DNA from: Paracoccaceae bacterium
Lineage (GTDB): Bacteria > Pseudomonadota > Alphaproteobacteria > Rhodobacterales > Rhodobacteraceae
Assembly (NCBI GenBank): GCA_007119835.1
Contig: SKOX01000370.1
Location: 1 to 5,616 of the forward strand
Reading direction: 5' to 3'
Length of the DNA: 5,616 nt
Shown here: positions 1-5,616 of the stretch, piece after piece
How positions within the stretch are numbered: position 1 is the stretch's first letter
Layout: every line of letters starts with the position of its first letter
The notes under the pieces: generated by a model
The model's input: only the letters and a program-made list of their open reading frames with translations
What the model was told of the DNA's origin: nothing
Database searches by the model: none
Translations under genes and position numbers: made by a program

Positions 1-350
1 CGCGTCCCCGGCGCCGCCACCCGCCAGGCGCAGGCAAGCGCGAGCTCAAGCCCGCCGCCGAGCACGGTGCCGTGCATCGCCGCACACCACGGCACCGGCG
101 AGGCCTCGATCGCGTCGCAGAGGTCCGGCAGGAGCGGCGGCTCGGGCGGGCGGTCGAACTCGGCGATGTCGCCGCCGGCGACGAAGGTCCGGCCGGCGCA
201 GACGAGGATCGCGGCGTGCACGCCCTCCGCCTCCACCGCCCGCACCGCGGCCATCAGCCCTTCGCGGACCGCGTGCGAGGTCGCGTTGACCGGCGGATTG
301 TCGATCCGGACGATGGCCACGCCCTCCCCGCGCTCGACGGCGACGACCAT
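1..350 (-). CDS. Enoyl-CoA hydratase (crotonase) domain, probable N-terminus of a multifunctional FadB/FadJ-type beta-oxidation enzyme (partial)
   Basis: The first 116 codons are visible; the gene continues beyond position 1. The protein opens MVVAVERGEGVAIVRIDNPP and shows crotonase landmarks: the first oxyanion-hole segment FVAGGDIAEF (about residues 56-65) and HGTVLGGGLELAL (93-105), where Glu102 sits at the position of the first catalytic glutamate of FadB. Crotonases hydrate 2-enoyl-CoA to 3-hydroxyacyl-CoA in the cytoplasm. The opening IDNPPVNATSHAVREGL resembles the long proteins that add a 3-hydroxyacyl-CoA dehydrogenase after this domain, but that part lies outside the window, so the fusion is inferred. 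The start at 350 is supported by AAGGAG 8 bases upstream. It overlaps, as TGATG, the stop of an eight-codon mini-ORF made by a tandem duplication. The gene is very probably co-transcribed with the thiolase. The alternative is a single-domain enoyl-CoA hydratase. Confidence 0.88.
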   Translation of the reverse strand, partial: MVVAVERGEGVAIVRIDNPPVNATSHAVREGLMAAVRAVEAEGVHAAILVCAGRTFVAGGDIAEFDRPPEPPLLPDLCDAIEASPVPWCAAMHGTVLGGGLELALACAWRVAAPGT

Positions 351-375
351 CAGGCGCGCTCCTTGGCGACGACCA

Positions 376-376
<1 letters not shown>
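350..376 (-). other. Eight-residue mini-ORF (MVVAKERA) between thiolase and hydratase
   Basis: The ATG at 376-374 shares its A with the thiolase TGA (378-376). Reading on gives M-V-V-A-K-E-R-A and a TGA at 352-350, whose A is again the first base of the hydratase ATG. Each TGATG has GGAG 8 bases upstream. The frame results directly from the 26-bp duplication. If translated, it would act as a coupling relay: ribosomes ending the thiolase could restart here, terminate, and restart on the hydratase. A function for the peptide itself is not implied, and it may be neutral. Confidence 0.4.
359..364 (-). promoter_or_regulatory. Shine-Dalgarno AAGGAG of the hydratase gene
   Basis: AAGGAG reads on the minus strand from 364 to 359, with 8 bases between it and the ATG at 350. 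It decides the start of the hydratase gene. In the sister copy of the duplication the same place reads ATGGAG (390-385), so the single base that differs between the copies strengthens the match to the ribosome-binding consensus here. Confidence 0.75.
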
Positions 377-1578
<1,202 letters not shown>

Positions 1579-1584
1579 CTCATG

Positions 1585-1589
1585 CCTCC
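1585..1589 (-). promoter_or_regulatory. Shine-Dalgarno GGAGG of the thiolase gene
   Basis: GGAGG on the minus strand (1589-1585) is separated by 6 bases from the ATG at 1578. It fixes the thiolase start at MKAVF rather than at an upstream codon. An out-of-frame ATG at 1583 lies too close to this site to compete well and runs only ATG-AGA-TGA. Confidence 0.75.
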
Positions 1590-1594
1590 AGCTC

Positions 1595-1612
1595 GCGGAA
1601 GACGTCTTTCGC
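1595..1612 (-). promoter_or_regulatory. Near-perfect 18-bp palindrome upstream of the thiolase, candidate operator
   Basis: The plus strand reads GCGGAAGACGTCTTTCGC. Eight of the nine base pairs of symmetry are perfect; only the fourth pair is mismatched (G at 1598 against T at 1609). The core AAGACGTCTT is a perfect 10-bp palindrome. The site lies 17-34 bases before the thiolase start and overlaps the -10 region of the candidate promoter, where a repressor would be expected to bind. Dyads of this size without a spacer suit dimeric regulators such as TetR-type proteins, but no regulator gene is in the window, so the role is inferred. Confidence 0.5.
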
Positions 1613-1633
1613 ACGCGGCCCTGTGGCGGTCAA
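1605..1633 (-). promoter_or_regulatory. Candidate sigma-70-type promoter of the thiolase-hydratase operon
   Basis: TTGACC (1633-1628) matches the -35 consensus well. The hexamer 17 bases further on, GAAAGA (1610-1605), is a poor -10 match, though weak -10 boxes are common in alphaproteobacteria. Transcription would begin about 20 bases before the thiolase ATG, leaving just room for its ribosome-binding site. The -10 falls inside the 18-bp palindrome. Only the -35 and the spacing support this call. Confidence 0.3.
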
Positions 1634-1634
1634 A

Positions 1635-1718
1635 TCACGTGCGCCAGGCCCACAACAGCTCGTCTAACGCGCCGTCCGAGAAGCCGAAGAGCGCCAGCGA
1701 CGGCAGGCTTTCAGACAC
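1635..1718 (-). CDS. Possible 27-residue ORF or gene remnant after the oxidoreductase
   Basis: A GTG at 1718 opens a 27-codon frame that overlaps the last 8 bases of the oxidoreductase gene and stops at TGA 1637-1635. The product ends LFGFSDGALDELLWAWRT, which looks protein-like, and nearly all codons end in G or C, as in the real genes around it. Against it: there is no Shine-Dalgarno sequence, it contains a TTA codon that is rare in such DNA, and I recognise no family. Its FGFSDGA stretch echoes FSRFSDGT at the end of the oxidoreductase, also at DNA level (17 of 21 bases between 1668-1688 and 1738-1758). It could therefore be the remnant of a duplicated or older C-terminus. Chance is also possible. 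Confidence 0.2.
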   Translation of the reverse strand: MSESLPSLALFGFSDGALDELLWAWRT

Positions 1719-3042
1719 CCGACATCGGCCGGATGGGCGTGCCGTCGGAGAAGCGGGAGAAGCGGAAGGGTTCCGGGTCGACGATCGGCCGGTCGCCGGT
1801 GACGAGGTCGGCGCAGAGGCGACCGGCCGCCGGCGCGATGCCGAAGCCGTGGCCGGAAAAGCCCGTCGCCATGAAGAACCCCTCGTGGCCGTCCACGGGC
1901 GAGATCACCGGCAGGGCATCCGGCGTGACGTCGATCAGGCCGGCCCACATTTGGGCGACGGGAACCGCCTCGAGCCGGGGAAAGAAGGCCCGCGCGGACC
2001 GGATCGCCGCGTCGGCGGAGCCCGCCGCCGGTTCCGGGTCGAGCACACGGATCTTCTCGAAGACCGAGGTGCGGTCGGCTTCCGGCGTGCGCCAGTGGCG
2101 CCATTCCTCCATGAAGCGTCGGCCGAGGCGCAACCGCAGCTGCCGCCATTCGAGCCGGTAGGCGGTGAGGAACTGCCGGGCGAAGCGGAAGCTGTCGGGC
2201 ACGATCGGCACGATGTTGTTCATGCCGTGCGACAGCGTGTAACCGCCGTCGAGGCGTTTGCGGAAGGCGAAGTCGCCGACCCAGCCCGCGCCCTCCGGCC
2301 CGCCCTCGACGGGCCCGGTGCGCAGGACGGTGTTCAGGACCTTGAGCTGGGGCAGCGTCAGGCCCTGGCCGCGGGCAAAGAGCCTCGACCAGGCGCCGCC
2401 CGCGAGCACGACGGCGTCGGCCGCGACGCGTCCCCGCTCGGTCACGACGCCGGCGACGCGGCCGGCGGCGTGGTCGAGGGCGCGCACGGCGCAACGCTCG
2501 ACGATCCGCCCGCCGCGGGCGCGCACCGCCCGCGCCATGGCCGGCGCGGCCTTCTGGGGCTCAGCCCGGCCGTCGGAGGGCGTGTAGAGCGCGCCCCTGA
2601 GCCTGCGGCTCGCCCCCGGCAGGAGGCCGTCGGCCTCCTCGCGGCCGATCATGCGGGAGGCAAGCTGGTAGGGTCGCGCCGCCTCGAGCCACGCCTCGGC
2701 TTCCGCGAGTGCGCGGTTGTCGTCGCAGCCGAAGAGGATGCCGGCGGTGCGGTAGCCGGTCTCGCCATCGACCCGTTCGTTCATGCCCTGCCAGAGGCGC
2801 AGGGCCTCGACCGCGAGGGGGATCTCCCGCGGGTCGCGGCGGCTCACCCGGCACCAGCCCCAGTTGCGGCTCGACTGCTCGCCGGCGATGTGACCCTTCT
2901 CGCAGACGAGGACGGAGTGGCCGCGCTCGACCAGGGCGAGAGCGGTCGCCATGCCGATGATGCCGCCGCCCACGACGACGACGTCGGCGCGGTCGGGGAG
3001 ACGGTCGTCGGTCTCGACGGTGTCGAGGGCGGGGCCGGGCAT
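1711..3042 (-). CDS. FAD-dependent oxidoreductase, DadA / D-amino-acid oxidase (glycine oxidase) fold
   Basis: A 443-residue flavoprotein expected to oxidise the C-N bond of an amino acid or amine; the substrate is unknown. The N-terminal Rossmann segment VVVVGGGIIGMATALALVER (21-40) holds the dinucleotide motif G25-x-G27-x-x-G30, with Glu48 at the end of the second strand to hold the FAD ribose. GEQSSRNWGWCR (54-65) is typical of a DadA-like branch. Near the end, WAGLIDVTPDALPVI and ATGFSGHGFGIAPAAGRL (392-409) close the FAD site. There is no signal peptide or membrane segment, so it is probably cytoplasmic. The start at 3042 is chosen because AAGGA (3052-3048) lies 5 bases upstream; a Met 14 codons earlier (3084) lacks this and would add an atypical tail. 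The gene stands between two gaps of 169 and 132 bases, so it may be transcribed alone. No electron-acceptor partner is visible. Confidence 0.9.
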   Translation of the reverse strand: MPGPALDTVETDDRLPDRADVVVVGGGIIGMATALALVERGHSVLVCEKGHIAGEQSSRNWGWCRVSRRDPREIPLAVEALRLWQGMNERVDGETGYRTAGILFGCDDNRALAEAEAWLEAARPYQLASRMIGREEADGLLPGASRRLRGALYTPSDGRAEPQKAAPAMARAVRARGGRIVERCAVRALDHAAGRVAGVVTERGRVAADAVVLAGGAWSRLFARGQGLTLPQLKVLNTVLRTGPVEGGPEGAGWVGDFAFRKRLDGGYTLSHGMNNIVPIVPDSFRFARQFLTAYRLEWRQLRLRLGRRFMEEWRHWRTPEADRTSVFEKIRVLDPEPAAGSADAAIRSARAFFPRLEAVPVAQMWAGLIDVTPDALPVISPVDGHEGFFMATGFSGHGFGIAPAAGRLCADLVTGDRPIVDPEPFRFSRFSDGTPIRPMSGV

Positions 3043-3047
3043 CGTCG

Positions 3048-3052
3048 TCCTT
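3048..3052 (-). promoter_or_regulatory. Shine-Dalgarno AAGGA of the oxidoreductase gene
   Basis: AAGGA on the minus strand (3052-3048) lies 5 bases before the ATG at 3042. This supports the start at MPGPALDT over the Met at 3084. Confidence 0.65.
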
Positions 3053-3075
3053 CGCACACTTGCAGATCGGACTGG

Positions 3076-3104
3076 GGTTTCCACTCAGGGAGACGCGCCG
3101 TCAA
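3076..3104 (-). promoter_or_regulatory. Weak candidate promoter of the oxidoreductase gene
   Basis: TTGACG (3104-3099) is a good -35 hexamer. The hexamer at 17-base spacing, GAAACC (3081-3076), is a poor -10. A transcript starting near 3069 would have a leader of about 27 bases with the AAGGA site in it. The layout parallels that before the thiolase (TTGAC, 17 bases, GAAA), which is the main reason for listing it. Confidence 0.25.
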
Positions 3105-3133
3105 GGTCGTGCGCGGCCTGCATCGACGGCGCG
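3094..3133. repeat. 9-bp perfect inverted repeat with 22-bp spacer in the CRTAC1/oxidoreductase gap
   Basis: CGCGCCGTC (3094-3102) and GACGGCGCG (3125-3133) are exact inverted copies, with centres 31 bp apart, close to three helical turns. One half-site overlaps the -35 hexamer of the candidate oxidoreductase promoter, so a dimeric repressor site is conceivable. The long loop and the lack of a T-run afterwards argue against an intrinsic terminator. In DNA this GC-rich, a 9-bp inverted repeat can occur by chance. The rest of the 169-bp gap shows only a short GTCGG/CCGAC hairpin (3161-3176). Confidence 0.35.
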
Positions 3134-3211
3134 GCGGTTTCAGGTGGTTCTGCTTCGCGCGTCGGCCGGCACCGACTGGCGCGGCGACCGGCGGGCACCC
3201 CCGTCCCGCTG

Positions 3212-4822
3212 TCAGGGATCTGATGCTCGCGGTTGCGTTCGGCCGACTGTGCGGGGGGACCAGCGTCGGGCCCGGGTGCCGCGGGCGAGGTCGTAGAATC
3301 CGTCGGCCTCCAGCCGCTGCCAGTCACTGGCCGCGCCGTCGGGCCAGATGACACGGACCTCGGCCGCCCCGATGGCGCCCAGTCCGAGATGGATGAACCC
3401 GAGCTGCCCGCCGGCGTGGCCGCCGCCGACGAACGCCTCGCGGCTCAGGGTCCTGTTGCCGACCCGGGCCTCGATCCGGGCGCCGATGGCGTCGCGGTTC
3501 GGGCCGTCCTGCGTGAGGCGCAGCGCGAGCCAGTGGCCGGCGGGCTCGGTTTCCGCGCCCGCGTTGCGCCAGATCTCGGGCGGTTCCCAGCGGTTGACGA
3601 CGACGAGATCGAGCCGGCCGTCGAGGTTCAGGTCGACGAGCGCGCCGCCGCGGGCGGTGCGGGTGCTGGCGACGCCGGCCTTGTCGCCGGCCTCCATGAA
3701 GCTGCCGTCGGCGCGCTGGAGGAGCAGGTTGTTGGGGTCGGCGAGGGCGAAGTCGGGCATCTCCGCGACGTTGCCCTTGGCGACGAAGAGGTCGGCGCGG
3801 CCGTCGTTGTTCACGTCGCCGAACTCGGCGTGCCAGGCGGTGCTCGGGCGCAGGTCGTCGCCGGCATAGGGCCGGTGGGCGGTGACGCCGCGGGCGAAGG
3901 CGATGTCGTCGTAGGCCGGCCCCTCGGCGCCGGGCGCGAGGGCCTGGAGCTTGTTGTCGGCCATCGACGTGAGAAAGTATTCCGGGCGCCCGTCGCCGGT
4001 GAGGTCGTGGCTCGCGATGCCCATGCCCCAGATCCGCAGGGAGCGCCAGCCGTCGGCTTCGGTGTAGAGCGCGGGCGGCACGCCGGGCGGCAGGCGCCAG
4101 AGCTGCTCCTCGCCGCCGCGGTAGTATTCGCGGTCGTTGGAGATGCGCAGGGCGGGGGTTCCCGAGCGGTCCCAGTCGGTGAAGAGCATGGAGAGGGCGC
4201 AGAAGCTCGGGACCAGCGGCTCGGGCGGGGCGAAGCCACCGCCGGGCGCCGGGCGGTGCAGCCAGTTGTCGGTGCACGAGCCCCAGGGCATCGGGTCCTC
4301 CGGGTCGATGTAATTGCCGACGGCGATCGTCGGCCAGTCCGCACCCGCCTCCCAGGTGGCGGCGAGGGCGGATGACCAAGCCCCGCCGCCGGCGAACCCC
4401 CAGGCCTCGTTGGCGCGCTCGAAACGGCAGGCTCCGAGGCCGCGCATGGCGAGATTCTCGCCCTGGCGCAGCAGGACGAGGTCGGTGATCCCGTCGCCGT
4501 CGATGTCGAGCGGGTAGGCGCCGGTGACGCCCGCGATCTCAAGGCCGCTGTCGGCCGGCTCGAAGCGAAGCGGCCCGCCCTGCCGGCTGACGTTGCGGTA
4601 AAGGCGGGCGGGCTCGGCGCCGCCGGGGATCACGAGGTCGGGGAAGCCGTCGCCGTCGCAGTCGAAAGCCGCGACGCCGCCACCGACCATGTACTCCCAG
4701 TCGCCCTGGTAGGCGGTCGTGACACCCGCCTCCCGTTCCGCGACGAAGCGCGGAACGGCGGGATCCGCCGCGGCGGGCGCTGCGGGAGCGGCGACGAGCG
4801 CGAGAGCGAGGCGCGCTCGCAT
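3212..4822 (-). CDS. Secreted CRTAC1-family protein: FG-GAP/VCBS propeller plus ASPIC/UnbV domain
   Basis: A 536-residue predicted exported protein. The start MRARLALALV with a hydrophobic Ala/Leu stretch and an A-A-A|D site near residue 19 looks like a Sec signal peptide. Calcium-type loops of the D-x-D-x-D-G kind begin at residues 54 (DCDGDGFPD), 106 (DIDGDGITD), 216, 273 (DLTGDGRPE), 336 (DVNNDGRAD) and 397 (DLNLDGRLD). A degenerate seventh near 156-164 precedes IAVGNY. The 50-63 residue period suggests a seven-bladed integrin-like propeller. Residues about 442-496 (NRDAIGARIEARV, VGGGHAGGQ, IHLGLG, VIWPDG) form the ASPIC/UnbV domain. The start at 4822 follows the haloperoxidase TGA by one base with no strong ribosome-binding site, implying translational coupling; a frame open 69 codons further upstream only shadows the haloperoxidase. 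The biochemical role of bacterial CRTAC1 proteins is not established. Binding of a partner or ligand outside the cytoplasm is an inference. Confidence 0.92.
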   Translation of the reverse strand: MRARLALALVAAPAAPAAADPAVPRFVAEREAGVTTAYQGDWEYMVGGGVAAFDCDGDGFPDLVIPGGAEPARLYRNVSRQGGPLRFEPADSGLEIAGVTGAYPLDIDGDGITDLVLLRQGENLAMRGLGACRFERANEAWGFAGGGAWSSALAATWEAGADWPTIAVGNYIDPEDPMPWGSCTDNWLHRPAPGGGFAPPEPLVPSFCALSMLFTDWDRSGTPALRISNDREYYRGGEEQLWRLPPGVPPALYTEADGWRSLRIWGMGIASHDLTGDGRPEYFLTSMADNKLQALAPGAEGPAYDDIAFARGVTAHRPYAGDDLRPSTAWHAEFGDVNNDGRADLFVAKGNVAEMPDFALADPNNLLLQRADGSFMEAGDKAGVASTRTARGGALVDLNLDGRLDLVVVNRWEPPEIWRNAGAETEPAGHWLALRLTQDGPNRDAIGARIEARVGNRTLSREAFVGGGHAGGQLGFIHLGLGAIGAAEVRVIWPDGAASDWQRLEADGFYDLARGTRARRWSPRTVGRTQPRASDP

Positions 4823-4823
4823 G

Positions 4824-5616
4824 TCAGCGCCGCATCTCGAGCGCGACGGCGTGGGCGCCAACGCAGGCGCCCTGCTCGAGGCCCCGCTCGATCGCGGCGC
4901 GGAAGTGGATGCCCCCGAGCAGCCGCGACAGCGCCGCCTCCTCCGCCGCGGCCTGGAAGCTCGGGAAGGCACGGGCAGGCAGCCCCTCGCCCAGATGGGT
5001 CGCGTCTTCGAAGGCATAGTCTTCGCCAAAGGCGGCGGTGAGCACCGCTGCGGCCGCGCCCGACAAGGTGCTGTGACCGCTCGGATACTCCGGAAAGGGT
5101 GGCGTCGTGAGGTAGGGCTCCCAGTCCGGATCGATCGTGCGCCGGATGTAGGTGACCGGCCGCAGCAGGTCGTAGCGATACTTCGCCTCCCAGCAGGCGA
5201 TGAAGGCGTCGCCGAACGCGATGCCGAGGCGCGCGAGCACCTCGGCCCGGGTGGCGAGCTCAGCCTCCTCGCGCTCGAGGATCTGGCGGGCGATCACGAT
5301 CCAGTGGCCGGGAGGCGTCGGCGAGAGCATCGGGTCGTCGGCCCAGAAGCGGGCGATCGCGCGGCCCTCCGGGTCCATGGTGCGGGCCGTTTCCCAGACC
5401 TCGATCGCCTCGTCGTGGAAGGCGGAGCCTACCGCCTCGCTGTAGGCGGGTGGCGGCGGGAGGGCGCAGGCGGTGCCTCCGGGCATCGCGAAGGTCCGGT
5501 TACCGCCCCAGTTGGGCAGGAGCGGGCGCTGCTGCTGGGCGATCAGGCTCGTCGGGACCCAGGCGCCCGGTGTCTCCCCGAGCGGATGGTCGTGCGGAAA
5601 GCCCATGTTCTCGACG
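4824..5616 (-). CDS. Vanadium-dependent haloperoxidase / PAP2-superfamily protein, C-terminal part (partial)
   Basis: The visible 263 residues belong to a longer protein that begins beyond the window. The frame is open through 5616, and the Met at 5606 is internal, with no ribosome-binding site and with family-like sequence (PGAWVPT) soon after it. Numbered from that Met, the vanadate-pocket signature is complete: Lys142 and Arg149 in KYRYDLLRP, Ser176-Gly177-His178 in FPEYPSGHST, and Arg228 and His234 in SRLLGGIHF. Trp139 and Phe171 fall at the places of Trp350 and Phe397 of the fungal chloroperoxidase, by motif alignment. Such enzymes oxidise halides with hydrogen peroxide; relatives with the same pocket are acid phosphatases, so the reaction is not certain. 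The surrounding style (WEAKYRYDLLRPVTYIRR, TPPFPEYPSGHSTLSGAAA) is that of bacterial haloperoxidase-like proteins. The gene is coupled to the CRTAC1 gene one base downstream. Signal peptide and full length cannot be judged. Confidence 0.93.
   Translation of the reverse strand, partial: VENMGFPHDHPLGETPGAWVPTSLIAQQQRPLLPNWGGNRTFAMPGGTACALPPPPAYSEAVGSAFHDEAIEVWETARTMDPEGRAIARFWADDPMLSPTPPGHWIVIARQILEREEAELATRAEVLARLGIAFGDAFIACWEAKYRYDLLRPVTYIRRTIDPDWEPYLTTPPFPEYPSGHSTLSGAAAAVLTAAFGEDYAFEDATHLGEGLPARAFPSFQAAAEEAALSRLLGGIHFRAAIERGLEQGACVGAHAVALEMRR

Noticed and set aside
1579..1614. Extension of the thiolase by 12 codons upstream
   Set aside because: PcaF-type thiolases begin at the equivalent of MKAVF, and GGAGG lies at ideal spacing to that ATG. 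The extension would encode the palindrome and the ribosome-binding site.
3161..3176. Hairpin GTCGG-6-CCGAC downstream of the CRTAC1 stop as a terminator
   Set aside because: The stem is only 5 bp and no T-run follows it on the minus strand. In DNA this GC-rich such hairpins are common.
3233..4375. A 380-codon plus-strand open frame opposite the CRTAC1 gene
   Set aside because: The product is Gly/Ala/Val/Glu/Arg-rich with no domain, and it lies wholly opposite a gene with clear family motifs. It is a GC-bias shadow.
4823..5029. Extension of the CRTAC1 frame by 69 codons upstream
   Set aside because: The extra residues are Arg/Ser/Pro-rich, overlap the haloperoxidase coding sequence out of frame, and would bury the signal peptide that begins at 4822.
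5604..5606. ATG at 5606 as the start of the haloperoxidase
   Set aside because: The frame stays open to the window edge, there is no ribosome-binding site before it, and the visible protein would lack the N-terminal region normal for the family. The gene is better treated as partial.

Overview
The window is a very GC-rich stretch of bacterial DNA. Its codons end mostly in G or C, and its families (beta-ketoadipyl-CoA thiolase, DadA-like FAD oxidoreductase, vanadium haloperoxidase, CRTAC1/ASPIC protein) fit a high-GC proteobacterium, most likely an alphaproteobacterium. That assignment is an inference from composition and gene style; nothing here fixes the genus. All five recognisable genes lie on the minus strand, so transcription runs from high to low coordinates. 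Both end genes run off the window.

In transcription order: (1) 5616-4824, the C-terminal part of a vanadium-dependent haloperoxidase / PAP2-type protein with its vanadate-pocket residues intact. (2) 4822-3212, one base after the first stop, a complete predicted secreted CRTAC1-family protein: an FG-GAP/VCBS calcium-loop propeller followed by an ASPIC/UnbV domain. These two form a tightly coupled pair. (3) A 169-bp gap with a 9-bp inverted repeat and a weak candidate promoter. (4) 3042-1711, a FAD-dependent oxidoreductase of the DadA/glycine-oxidase fold, substrate unknown. (5) A 132-bp gap with a 27-codon open frame of uncertain status, a candidate promoter and a near-perfect 18-bp palindrome. 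(6) 1578-376, a thiolase closely resembling PcaF/PaaJ (3-oxoadipyl-CoA thiolase). (7) 350-1, the start of an enoyl-CoA hydratase domain, probably the N-terminus of a multifunctional FadB/FadJ-type enzyme.

The thiolase and hydratase genes look like one beta-oxidation-style operon, possibly for dicarboxylyl-CoA or the lower part of an aromatic pathway. The hydratase/dehydrogenase would make the 3-oxoacyl-CoA that the thiolase cleaves. Their junction holds the clearest oddity of the window: a 26-bp tandem duplication (339-390, one mismatch) copied the TGATG stop/start overlap together with its ribosome-binding site. The result is an eight-residue mini-ORF between the two genes and a better Shine-Dalgarno sequence (AAGGAG) before the hydratase.

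No RNA genes, CRISPR arrays, insertion sequences or convincing intrinsic terminators were seen. No stretch over 300 bases lacks a gene.
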